Origin: JACCVL01 sp963704295
Lineage (GTDB): Bacteria > Actinomycetota > Actinomycetes > Propionibacteriales > Nocardioidaceae
DNA: 64,000 nt
NCBI GenBank assembly: GCA_963704295.1
Contig: OY969884.1
Coordinates: 372,001 to 436,000 of the forward strand
Direction of reading: 5' to 3'
The translations under genes and the position numbers were made by a program. Shown piece after piece: positions 1 through 7,212 of this stretch. Positions within the stretch are counted from its first letter, which is position 1. Each line of letters opens with the position of its first letter. A model generated the notes under the pieces. The model did not search any database. It worked only from the letters and a program-made list of their open reading frames with translations, and was not told the DNA's origin.

Positions 1-6
1 ACTGTG

Positions 7-26
7 GCGCGATAAGCGCATCGCGC
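7..26. terminator. Small hairpin downstream of the element operon
   Basis: A perfect 7-bp inverted repeat (GCGCGAT / ATCGCGC) around a 6-base loop lies about 60 bases beyond the stop codon of the last minus-strand gene of the accessory operon. It could end that transcript. There is no T-rich run after it, so the terminator reading is only positional. Confidence 0.3.
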
Positions 27-83
27 TTCGTTGCTGCTTTCGACGCTCGGACAGTGAGGTGATCGCTCGGCTGCTCATGGCGG

Positions 84-533
84 TCACGTGTGGTCAGATT
101 CCGCGTCGCCAGCTGCCAGACTGTCGACCTCGGCCGATACCACCTCTTGGGGAGGGGGCAGGGCGTACCCCTCAGCCGCTAGATCAGGTCCGCAAGGGCG
201 TACCTCGTCACCTCCGGGTGGGCGTACCCCCGGTGGTGGCGGAACGGTGGCCGCGTAGACGGCCGTCGTGCCTGGTCTGGCCCGGCGCACCGTGTCGATG
301 AAGCCGAGGCGTTTGGCGAGTTTCATCTGCTCGGTGATGCGGGCGGGTGCGACCCCCAGCTCGGCGGCCAGTCGTGTGCGGGGAATTGACACCTTTCCCG
401 TGGCGCCCATGTCGTCGGACAGGCGTAGGAGGAGGACTCGGCAGCCGTTGGTCATCTCGGGACGCTTGATGTAGATGGCCCCCCGCCAGCGCCGCCGAAT
501 GTCTGAGCGGTTGACCGATCGCTTCTCAGTCAT
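84..533 (-). CDS. Winged-helix DNA-binding protein of an integrated element
   Basis: A 149-residue basic protein. Residues about 25-85 look like a helix-turn-helix/winged-helix fold: a conserved-looking stretch around VLLLRLSDDMG is followed by RTRLAAELGVAPARITEQ, a typical second and recognition helix. The C-terminal third is proline- and glycine-rich and probably disordered. I chose the ATG whose first base overlaps the stop of the preceding gene (ATGA); a longer reading begins at 653 but would run back through that gene. Similar small regulators occur in actinobacterial integrative elements, where they act as repressors or in replication control; which applies here cannot be read from sequence. 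It is the last gene of the four-gene operon. Confidence 0.6.
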   Translation of the reverse strand: MTEKRSVNRSDIRRRWRGAIYIKRPEMTNGCRVLLLRLSDDMGATGKVSIPRTRLAAELGVAPARITEQMKLAKRLGFIDTVRRARPGTTAVYAATVPPPPGVRPPGGDEVRPCGPDLAAEGYALPPPQEVVSAEVDSLAAGDAESDHT

Positions 534-769
534 GCGGTGCCACCGCCATTGATCTCGCGGTAGACGATCCTTCGTCGCTGGTGCTCGGCCACCGCGACGA
601 TGTCGGCGGCGTGCTCGGCCAGGCACACCCATCCGCGTTGCGTTGTCGACCAAAGCGGGCGAGCGCCTGCGTCGCGCGAGATGTCGCCGCCCCTATAGCC
701 TCGCACCACCATTCGTCCCGTTGTCAGGTCGACAGTCACGAGAAGCGACCTACTACGGTTGCTACTCAT
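530..769 (-). CDS. Small hypothetical protein of the element operon
   Basis: A 79-residue protein that I do not recognise. It starts at an ATG overlapping the stop of the upstream gene by four bases (ATGA) and ends overlapping the start of the winged-helix gene in the same way. This strict coupling is the main evidence that it is real. The N-terminal half alternates hydrophobic and polar residues (LLVTVDLTTGRMVVRGYRGG), which suggests a small beta-sheet domain; a helical segment around HAADIVAVAEHQRRR follows. No signal peptide, membrane segment or metal motif is visible. Confidence 0.5.
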   Translation of the reverse strand: MSSNRSRSLLVTVDLTTGRMVVRGYRGGDISRDAGARPLWSTTQRGWVCLAEHAADIVAVAEHQRRRIVYREINGGGTA

Positions 770-1080
770 GAGGTCAGATCCCAGGGCCGGCGGCCGGTGC
801 GCAGCACCTCGAGCCAGGTCAGGATTGTGGCGGGGTCGGCAGCCTCGACGTCCACCTCGCCGATTTGCGGCAGGTGTTGCCGGATTCGATCAGCTGCGGC
901 GTAGTCGGGGGCGCCGTCGTCCACCCGAATCACGACGCGCACGCCTGGCGGTGCCTGCTCGAGCGGCCAGGTACGGCGATCCGGCTTATCAGCGCCAGTT
1001 GACCGTCGGAGGTCCAAGATGATGGTGCCGGTGAACCGGGTCTTGGCACGTTCGCAAACATCATGCGGCCGTGGAGCCAT
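766..1080 (-). CDS. Hypothetical protein of the element operon
   Basis: A 104-residue acidic-to-neutral protein of unknown function. The core (GTIILDLRRSTG, then GVRVVIRVDDGAPDYAA) reads as alternating beta strands and helices and loosely recalls a STAS-like or small Rossmann-like fold; I would not assign a family on that. It ends WLEVLRTGRRPWDLTS. The start overlaps the end of the preceding gene by about 20 bases, and its stop overlaps the ATG of the next gene (ATGA), so it is almost certainly co-translated with its neighbours. Confidence 0.5.
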   Translation of the reverse strand: MAPRPHDVCERAKTRFTGTIILDLRRSTGADKPDRRTWPLEQAPPGVRVVIRVDDGAPDYAAADRIRQHLPQIGEVDVEAADPATILTWLEVLRTGRRPWDLTS

Positions 1081-1348
1081 CGGAGGACACCCCCCGCCGG
1101 CGCTCGGTGCGAGTTGCGGCTGACCGCAGCGCTAGACGGTGGAAGTACGCCGTTCGGGCGTTGCGAACGCGCTTGGCACGCTCGGTCGGGGTCAGCGTCC
1201 GCTGGGGGTCGACCTGGTCTTCGAAGCGCCGCTCAAAGGCAGCTCGTGCGGGCAGTGTCGCGGCGGTTCGGTCTGGCTCGCACGCCCAGCGGGCGTTCGC
1301 CGCAACGGATGCGGTTAGGTATCGGGTTGTGGGATCTGCAGCGGGCAC
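1061..1348 (-). CDS. Conserved small basic protein of actinobacterial integrated elements
   Basis: A 95-residue protein. Its second half carries the pattern RAAFERRFEDQVDP...LTPTERAKRVRNAR.AYFHRLALRSA, which I recognise as a small conserved but functionally uncharacterised family often encoded next to integrase, replication and transfer genes in actinobacterial plasmids and integrative elements. I start it at the GTG at 1348, which has a good AGGAG seven bases upstream, rather than the GTG at 1381. It appears to be the first gene of the four-gene minus-strand operon. The ribosome site lies inside a small inverted repeat (listed separately), which may control the operon. Confidence 0.6.
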   Translation of the reverse strand: MPAADPTTRYLTASVAANARWACEPDRTAATLPARAAFERRFEDQVDPQRTLTPTERAKRVRNARTAYFHRLALRSAATRTERRRGVSSDGSTAA

Positions 1349-1351
1349 GGG

Positions 1352-1370
1352 CGCACTCCTAGAGAGTGCG
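1352..1370 (-). promoter_or_regulatory. Inverted repeat overlapping the ribosome-binding site of the element operon
   Basis: CGCACTC and GAGTGCG, separated by five bases, form a perfect 7-bp inverted repeat directly ahead of the GTG at 1348. The AGGAG Shine-Dalgarno sequence sits in the loop and the 3' arm. As DNA it could be a repressor operator; as RNA it could hide the ribosome site of the first gene. Confidence 0.4.
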
Positions 1371-1446
1371 GTACGCCACACCGCGGTCTCCCGATGTAAA
1401 CCGGCAGGCCCGAGTTTCTACCGGACACCGTAGTCACCGCTGCGCG

Positions 1447-1863
1447 TCACAGGTGGACGACACGCCCAGGGTGGTCGGAGCTCCGGGCTTGCCGGTATTC
1501 GCCGTCGGCCTTGCTGCGAGATAGCCAACGCTTCCCGTGTTTGAGGCACCGCGCAGGCACCCCGGCGGAGCTGGTAGAGCGCAGGTGGATGGCGGGGCGC
1601 TCGGTTACCGGGGGCATGCCGGCTTTGACGACGCGTCGGCCCACGAACCATGGGTCATCGTCGCGATGCTCGATTCGACCCACCTCCCCCCCGCACTTCT
1701 TGCACCGAAACTCGATCCACACCGTGACTTCGGTGGCGGGCAGGACCCGTTCGTTGATGGCCAGATCGCCGGCGCTGAGGGAGAAGATCCGCCGGAGGGC
1801 GTGCCGGACCGTGGGCTCCGGCTTGAGCTGCCACCGTTCGGCTGATCGTTCGCGTCGGGTCAC
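1447..1863 (-). CDS. Zinc-ribbon-like hypothetical protein after the integrase
   Basis: A 138-residue protein, not assigned to a named family. It has CKKC at residues 54-57 and C-x2-H (CLKH) at 106-109, a spacing consistent with a four-ligand zinc ribbon whose two knuckles are far apart. The region before it (TEVTVWIEFRCKKCGG) looks like beta strands leading into the first knuckle. It begins at a GTG overlapping the integrase stop codon by three bases, so it was probably translationally coupled to the integrase before that gene was damaged. The longer reading to 2367 in this frame is actually the middle segment of the broken integrase. Confidence 0.5.
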   Translation of the reverse strand: MTRRERSAERWQLKPEPTVRHALRRIFSLSAGDLAINERVLPATEVTVWIEFRCKKCGGEVGRIEHRDDDPWFVGRRVVKAGMPPVTERPAIHLRSTSSAGVPARCLKHGKRWLSRSKADGEYRQARSSDHPGRVVHL

Positions 1864-2776
1864 AGGTCTCCCAGGTTCAGCGTGCGGGCTTCCTCGGCGG
1901 CCCGGGCGGACGCCTGGGCTTTGGTGTAGCGGAGCAGCATGTCGGGGCGGGTCCAGCCGGCGACAGCCATTAGGCCGCCCTCGGAGCCGCCGGCGGCGAG
2001 CCAGCGGTGCGCGGCGGTGTGCCGCATCCGGTGCGGGTGGAAGCCGTCGATGCCGGCGCGGTCGGCACGTTCCCGCAGCGTCTTGTGCAGCGCGTCGTAG
2101 CTGAACGCCTTGCCCCGGTCCCCCAGCCACAGCGCCGGGCTGTCGGCCAATCGGTGGCCGCGACGGGTGCGGAGGTAGCGGTCGATGGCCCGAGCGGTCT
2201 GCGCCCCATAACGGCACCGAGCGGCCCTTGCCGCCCTTCCCGCGGCGCACGATCGCGGTGCCGGCGCCGAGGTCAACGTCGGCGACGCCAAGGGCGACCA
2301 CCTCCCCGGCCCGGGCCCCGGTCTCCAGCATGAATCGGACGATTGCCTCGTCGCGGCGGTCGCGCATGCTCGGCGCCGGAGCAGGCCTTGAGCAGTGCCT
2401 TGAGCTGGGTGTCGGTGAGCGGCTCGACGACGGCGGTGTCCAGCTTCGGCGCCTTCAGCCCGAGCAGCGGGTCGGTGTCGGCCTCCTGCTCGTCGACGAG
2501 CCAGGCGGAGAACCGCCGTACGGCGAGCTGGCGGGCGCGGGCGGTGGCTGGCGCGGCCCCGGCCTCGAGCAGCGCGGCGACGAAGCCGGTCACGGCGGTT
2601 CGGGTTAGCTCGGCGGGTCGGTCGGCGGTCTGGCACCACCCCAGGAACTGCCGGACTCCGTCGCCGTAGGCCTTGACCGTCTGCGGGCTCTTCCGCTCGG
2701 CGCGGAGCGCCAGCTCCCACGACGGCAGCAGCGCAGCGAGGTCTAGCGCGGGCCTGGTCCGGGTCGTCGACGGCAC
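1860..2776 (-). pseudogene. Tyrosine recombinase/integrase broken by two frameshifts
   Basis: Three consecutive reading frames together make one XerC-like recombinase. The first frame (2776 to about 2369) holds the SAM-like core-binding domain. The second (about 2367 to 2212) holds the first catalytic arginine region (ETGARAGEVVAL) and the beta-strand region ending in KGRSVP. The third (about 2208 to 1860) holds HRMRHT, the AGW region and the catalytic tyrosine in RYTK. The junctions lie at 2365-2371 and 2204-2214; each is a net gain of one base (or loss of two). Repairing both gives a 304-residue protein, normal for the family. All catalytic residues are present, so decay is recent or the frameshifts are sequence errors. 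Confidence 0.8.
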
Positions 2777-2792
2777 TGTGCCAGGGTATCGA

Positions 2793-2901
2793 TATCTGGA
2801 CTAAGAGCGCTATGCCACGTCAGCGTGTCGCCGAAGAACGGCCAAAATCAGGTCTGGCCTGCACAGATGCCGACTGAGGCCGGAATCTGTCAGTCCAGAT
2901 A
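2793..2901. repeat. 10-bp inverted repeat linking the rpoD 3' end and the integrase flank
   Basis: TATCTGGACT at 2793-2802 is repeated in inverted orientation at 2892-2901, where it forms the last codons of the rpoD gene. The pair brackets the roughly 90-base gap between the accessory region and rpoD. It may be the trace of a past recombination at the rpoD 3' end, or chance. Confidence 0.35.
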
Positions 2902-4437
2902 GTCGCGCAACACCTGCGAGCGGGACGGGTGCCGCAGCTTGCTCATCGTCTTGGACTCGATCTGGCGGATCCGCTCGCGGGTGACGCCGTAGACCTTGCC
3001 GATCTCGTCCAGCGTCTTGGGCTGGCCGTCGGTCAGCCCGAAGCGCATCGACACCACCCCGGCCTCGCGCTCGGACAGCGTGTCCAACACCGCGTGCAGC
3101 TGCTCCTGGAGCAGCGTGAAGCTGACCGCGTCGGCCGGGACGATGGCCTCGGAGTCCTCGATCAGGTCGCCGAACTCGGAGTCGCCGTCCTCCCCCAGCG
3201 GGGTGTGCAGGCTGATCGGCTCGCGGCCGTACTTCTGCACCTCGACGACCTTCTCCGGGGACATGTCGAGCTCCTTGGCCAGCTCGTCCGGAGTCGGCTC
3301 GCGGCCCAGGTCCTGCAGCATCTGCCGCTGCACCCGGGCCAGCTTGTTGATGACCTCGACCATGTGCACCGGGATCCTGATGGTGCGGGCCTGGTCGGCC
3401 ATCGCCCGGGTGATCGCCTGCCGGATCCACCAGGTGGCGTACGTCGAGAACTTGTAGCCCTTGGTGTAGTCGAACTTCTCCACCGCGCGGATCAACCCGA
3501 GGTTGCCCTCCTGGATCAGGTCCAGGAACAGCATGCCGCGGCCGGTGTACCGCTTGGCCAGGCTGACCACGAGCCGCAGGTTCGCCTCGAGCAGGTGGTT
3601 CTTGGCCCGCCGACCGTCCTCGGCGATCCACTCCAGCTCGTCCAGCAGCTTCGCCGAGATCTTGCCGCCCTTGCCGAGCTTCTCCTCGCTGAACAGCCCG
3701 GCCTCGATCCGCTTGGCGAGCTCGACCTCCTGGGCAGCGTTGAGCAGCGAGACCTTGCCGATCTGCTTCAGGTAGTCCTTGACCGGGTCCGCGGTCGCCC
3801 CGGCCACCATCACCTGTTGCTCGGGCTCGTCCCGCTCGTCGGACGAGGAGAGCACGAAGCCGGACTTCTCGTCCTCCTTGAGGGTCGGGTCCTCCTTCAG
3901 GTCCCGCTCGAACACCTCGTCCGGGACGTCGGGCAGCAGCTTCTTGCCGTCCGGTCCGGTCACCGGCGCGCCGCCGACGGTGACCTCAACCAGCGCCGTG
4001 TCCTCGCCAGCCTTGCCCGTCCCCGCCTTGGCGGTCCCGGTGGGCTTCGCGGACTTCTTCGCGGTCGACTTCTTGGCGGCCGACTTCTTCGCGGCGGGCG
4101 GCTCGGCCGACTTCTTGACCGGCGGCTTCTTGGCCGCGGGCTTCTTGGCCGCCGGCTTCTTGACGACCGGCTTCTCGGCGGCCGGCTTCTTGGCGGCCGA
4201 CTTCTTGTCGACTGTCGTCTTGGTCGTGCTCTTGGCCGCGCTCTTGGTCGTGTTCTTGGCCGCGGTCTTCGAGGCGGCCTTGGCGGTGGTCTTCGTCGCC
4301 GCCTTGCCGGTCGCGCTCACCGTCGGCTTCGTCCGGGTTGCTGCGGACACCCGGCCCCGTCCACCGCTCGGTCGCTCCTGGGTCCTCGGGTGCTCGGGCA
4401 CCGGCTCAGTCAGCTTCCGGGAGGGAGTGGACGACAC
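2890..4437 (-). CDS. rpoD: Principal RNA polymerase sigma factor (sigma-70, group 1)
   Basis: The vegetative sigma factor that directs core RNA polymerase to housekeeping promoters. With the GTG at 4437 (GAGAGG six bases upstream) it is 515 residues. Residues about 30-150 are an extremely Lys/Ala/Pro-rich low-complexity tail with KKPAAKK-type repeats, typical of actinobacterial HrdB/SigA proteins. Region 1.2 begins at PVKDYLKQIG (about 218). Region 2 runs ANLRLVVSLAKRYTGRG through KGYKFSTYATWWIRQAI, the -10 recognition and melting segment. Region 3 follows, and region 4 ends with VTRERIRQIE, the -35 helix-turn-helix. Start choice is open: GTG codons at 4437 and 4350 and an ATG at 4494 are all in frame. 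Two TTGACC boxes lie upstream near 4490-4520, but I could not pair either with a good -10. Confidence 0.95.
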   Translation of the reverse strand: MSSTPSRKLTEPVPEHPRTQERPSGGRGRVSAATRTKPTVSATGKAATKTTAKAASKTAAKNTTKSAAKSTTKTTVDKKSAAKKPAAEKPVVKKPAAKKPAAKKPPVKKSAEPPAAKKSAAKKSTAKKSAKPTGTAKAGTGKAGEDTALVEVTVGGAPVTGPDGKKLLPDVPDEVFERDLKEDPTLKEDEKSGFVLSSSDERDEPEQQVMVAGATADPVKDYLKQIGKVSLLNAAQEVELAKRIEAGLFSEEKLGKGGKISAKLLDELEWIAEDGRRAKNHLLEANLRLVVSLAKRYTGRGMLFLDLIQEGNLGLIRAVEKFDYTKGYKFSTYATWWIRQAITRAMADQARTIRIPVHMVEVINKLARVQRQMLQDLGREPTPDELAKELDMSPEKVVEVQKYGREPISLHTPLGEDGDSEFGDLIEDSEAIVPADAVSFTLLQEQLHAVLDTLSEREAGVVSMRFGLTDGQPKTLDEIGKVYGVTRERIRQIESKTMSKLRHPSRSQVLRDYLD

Positions 4438-4539
4438 GGAGAACCTCTCGACGTACGGGATTTGTCTGGGCGCGGCAGATCGGGCTCTGGTCAAGAGCGG
4501 CAGTGGTCAAGTGTGCCACGCGGCCGGCAGAGCACCCAG

Positions 4540-5160
4540 TCAGCCCCGGCGCCGTCTCGCGTCTCCGGCTGCCGCGGAACGGCCCTGCGCCTTGTTCTGC
4601 TGCTTCATCTGCTGCTTGGTGGCCCTCACCCGGGCCAGCGAGTCGGCGTCCACCACGTCGGCGACCGACCGGTGGCAGCCCTCCTCGCCGTAGGCTCCGG
4701 CCGCCTCGCGCCAGCCGGCTGGGCGGACCCCGAGCTGCTTGCCGAGCAGGGCGACGAAGATGCGCGCCTTCTGCTCGCCGAACCCGGGCAGCGCCTGGAG
4801 CCGGCTGCGCAGTTGCTCACCGTCCGGCGCCTCCTCCCACAGCGCTGTCACATTCCCGCCGTACGTGTCACGCACGTGCACAGCGAGCGCGAAGATCCGC
4901 TTGGCCATCGCCGCCGGGAACCGATGCACCGCTGGCGGTGTCGCACACAATTCGGTGAGCGTCTCGGGGTCGAGGGACGCGACGGCGGCGGCGTCGAGCC
5001 CGCCGTGACCGTCCTGCAGCCGCTGGTGCAGCCGCGCGGCGCCGCCGAAGGCGCGCTCCATCGGCACCTGCTGGTCCAGCAGCATCCCGACGAGCAGGAC
5101 GAACGGCTCCCTGGCCAGCACGGCGTCAGCCGCGGGGTCCTGGGCCAGCGCCAGCGGCAT
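4540..5160 (-). CDS. HhH-GPD family base-excision repair-like protein
   Basis: A 206-residue cytoplasmic protein that resembles the uncharacterised HhH-GPD branch typical of Actinobacteria (TIGR03252-like). The N-terminal part (PFVLLVGMLLDQQVPMERAF) matches the opening helices of the DNA glycosylase fold. The helix-hairpin-helix is LQALPGFGEQKARIFVALLG (about 120-140). The catalytic Asp of true glycosylases is not obvious, so lesion specificity and even enzymatic activity are uncertain. The C-terminus is a basic Gln/Lys/Arg tail. The start ATG shares one base with the stop of the upstream stress-protein gene (TGATG), indicating coupled translation. Confidence 0.8.
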   Translation of the reverse strand: MPLALAQDPAADAVLAREPFVLLVGMLLDQQVPMERAFGGAARLHQRLQDGHGGLDAAAVASLDPETLTELCATPPAVHRFPAAMAKRIFALAVHVRDTYGGNVTALWEEAPDGEQLRSRLQALPGFGEQKARIFVALLGKQLGVRPAGWREAAGAYGEEGCHRSVADVVDADSLARVRATKQQMKQQNKAQGRSAAAGDARRRRG

Positions 5161-5564
5161 CAGTCGGCGGACTTCACCGCGAGGACCGGGCAGGGGGCGT
5201 CGAGCAGGATCCGCTGCGCGTTGCTGCCCAGGATCAGCTTGCCGACCGGTGAGCGACGACGCAGCCCGATCACGATGAAGTCGGCGCTGACGTCGTGCGC
5301 GACCTGGATCAGGTCGTCGGCCGGGTCCATGCCCCGCACCAGCTGGCGGATCTCGTGCTCGACGCCTACCCCGGTCAGCTGCGACCGGATGTCCTCGAGC
5401 TCCTGCTCGTCGCGGATCGCGTCGTCCCGGTCGTACTCCCTGCCACCGCGGTGGGAGTTCACGACGACCAGTCGGGCCTTGCGGAGCAGTGCCTCCTCCG
5501 CCGCCCGCCGCAATGCAGCCTGCCCCTCGGGCTTCGGGACGTAGCCCACCACGATCGTTGCCAT
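5160..5564 (-). CDS. Universal stress protein, UspA family
   Basis: A 134-residue single-domain UspA protein. It has the N-terminal strand MATIVVGYVPKPEG, a central ADFIVIGLRRRSPVGKLILGS segment containing a version of the ATP-binding G-x2-G-x9-G(S) loop, and the C-terminal strand CPVLAVK. Proteins of this type bind ATP or act as dimeric stress modulators in the cytoplasm. A strong site (TAGGAGG) precedes the ATG. It is followed by, and overlaps by one base, the HhH-GPD gene. I see no regulator site that explains its induction. Confidence 0.9.
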   Translation of the reverse strand: MATIVVGYVPKPEGQAALRRAAEEALLRKARLVVVNSHRGGREYDRDDAIRDEQELEDIRSQLTGVGVEHEIRQLVRGMDPADDLIQVAHDVSADFIVIGLRRRSPVGKLILGSNAQRILLDAPCPVLAVKSAD

Positions 5565-5629
5565 CGCTTCGCCTCCTAGAGCTGCACCCGTCTCGGGACG
5601 TCTCCGGGGCGAGGCTAGTGCATCGGCGG

Positions 5630-7108
5630 TCAGGGGACGTCCCAGCTGTGTGCCGGCTCGTTGCTGCCCATCAGCTCGCGATAGCGGCCGGTGACGTCAC
5701 GGAGCACGTCGAAGCGGTCACCGGTCGAGTGGCCGTACAGCGAGCGGAAGGCGCCGGCGATCCAGGTGGCGCCGTTGCGGCCGGTCAGGCAGCGCTGCTC
5801 GATGATGCCGAGCAGACGGTCCCGGTCGGCGGCATCCACCTTGGCGGAGTCCAACCCGCGGTACGCCATCGGCAGCAGCCGTCGCAGCACCAGCTCGGTG
5901 GCCGGCACCGATCCGAGGGCCGGCCAGTACAGCGAGGCGTCGATGCCCTGCCGCGCCGCCACGTGGAAGTTCTCCTCGGCCGCGGAGAACGACATCTGCG
6001 ACCACAGCGGCCGGTCGTCCTCGACCAACGCTCGGACCAGACCGAAGTAGAACGCGGCGTTCGCCATCGTGTCGACGACGGTCGGCCCGGCGGGAAGGAC
6101 CCGGTTCTCCACCCGCAGGTGCGGGCGGTCGTGCACCACGTCGTAGATGGGGCGGTTCCATCGGTAGATCGTCCCGTTGTGCAACCGGAGCTCGCCGAGG
6201 CCGGGAGTGTCCCCTCGCTCCAGACTCGCACCCGGGTCCTCGTCGTCGGTGATCGGCAGCAGTGCCGGGAAGTAGCGGACGTTCTCCTCGAAGAGGTCGA
6301 AGATCGAGTTGATCCAGCGCTCGCCGAACCAGACGCGGGGTCGCACGCCCTGCGCCTTGAGCTCCTCGCTGCGGGTGTCCGTCGCCTGCTCGAACAGCGC
6401 GATCCGGGTCTCCCGCCACAGCTCGCGGCCCAGCAGGAACGGTGAGTTGGCCCCGACCGCGAGCTGGACACCGGCGATCGCCTGCGAGGCGTTCCAGTAG
6501 GCGGCGAACTGCTCCGGGCTCACCTGGACGTGCAGCTGGGTGGACGTGCACGCCGCCTCAGGGATGATCGAGTCGGTGGTGACCGCGAGCCGCTCGGGCC
6601 CGTCGATGGCCACCCGGATGTCCTCACCGCGGGCAGCAAGGATCTGGTCCGACAGCAGCTCGTAGCGCGGGTTGGCCGACAGCGTGTGCGCGGTCATGTG
6701 CCCGGGTCGCAGGGTGGGCAGGATGCCGACCATCACCAGCCGGCTGCCGACCTGGGCTGCGCGCTCGTCGGCAGAGTTCAGGGTGGCCCGAATACCGTCC
6801 TCGAAGTCGCTGAGCCCACGACCCTCCAGGGTCCGCGGGGGAACGTTGATCTCGATGTTGAACTGGCCGAGCTCGGTCTGGAAGTCCGGGTCGGCGATCG
6901 CCTCCAACACGTCGGCGTTGCGCAGCGCGGGGTCGTTGTCCTCATCGACCAGGTTGAACTCGATCTCGATCCCGGTGCGCGGGCGGTCCGCGTCGAACCG
7001 GGACTCGCGCAGCATGGTGGCGAACACGTCCAAGCACTGCCGGACCTTCCCGCGGAACCGGGTGCGGTCCTCGCGGGTGAACACCCGACGCTCGACGTCT
7101 TGTCCCAT
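5630..7108 (-). CDS. Glutamate-cysteine ligase family protein (GCS2/ATP-grasp-like ligase)
   Basis: A 492-residue protein of the GCS2 family, whose members form a gamma- or alpha-amide bond between glutamate or another carboxylate and an amine using ATP. Visible family features: TGIEIEFNLVDEDNDP near residue 45 (the acidic metal/ATP segment), GQFNIEINVPPR near 80, TSTQLHVQV near 190, and RVENRVLPAGPTVVDTMANA near 345. I start at the ATG at 7108 because AAGGAGG lies directly upstream; the open frame extends further but has no support. In mycothiol-making actinobacteria these proteins are not necessarily glutathione enzymes, so the substrate stays open. It runs in the same direction as the stress and repair genes downstream. 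Confidence 0.85.
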   Translation of the reverse strand: MGQDVERRVFTREDRTRFRGKVRQCLDVFATMLRESRFDADRPRTGIEIEFNLVDEDNDPALRNADVLEAIADPDFQTELGQFNIEINVPPRTLEGRGLSDFEDGIRATLNSADERAAQVGSRLVMVGILPTLRPGHMTAHTLSANPRYELLSDQILAARGEDIRVAIDGPERLAVTTDSIIPEAACTSTQLHVQVSPEQFAAYWNASQAIAGVQLAVGANSPFLLGRELWRETRIALFEQATDTRSEELKAQGVRPRVWFGERWINSIFDLFEENVRYFPALLPITDDEDPGASLERGDTPGLGELRLHNGTIYRWNRPIYDVVHDRPHLRVENRVLPAGPTVVDTMANAAFYFGLVRALVEDDRPLWSQMSFSAAEENFHVAARQGIDASLYWPALGSVPATELVLRRLLPMAYRGLDSAKVDAADRDRLLGIIEQRCLTGRNGATWIAGAFRSLYGHSTGDRFDVLRDVTGRYRELMGSNEPAHSWDVP

Positions 7109-7212
7109 CCCGGCCTCCTTCGCGCCGGGCGGTCGTGCCCGCCCGCGGGTGCCCCGGTCGCGGCCCCGGGACACAGCCTGACCGAAGTCACGGCGGCAGG
7201 CCACTCCGGTCG

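Noticed and set aside
4437..4539. Two TTGACC boxes upstream of rpoD as a tandem promoter
   Set aside because: No -10 hexamer at 17-18 bases from either box was convincing, so no promoter is listed.
2929..5544. An 871-residue plus-strand open frame opposite rpoD and the repair gene
   Set aside because: It is the antisense shadow of rpoD and its neighbours in high-GC DNA; its protein is Leu/Arg/Gly/His-rich with no domain.
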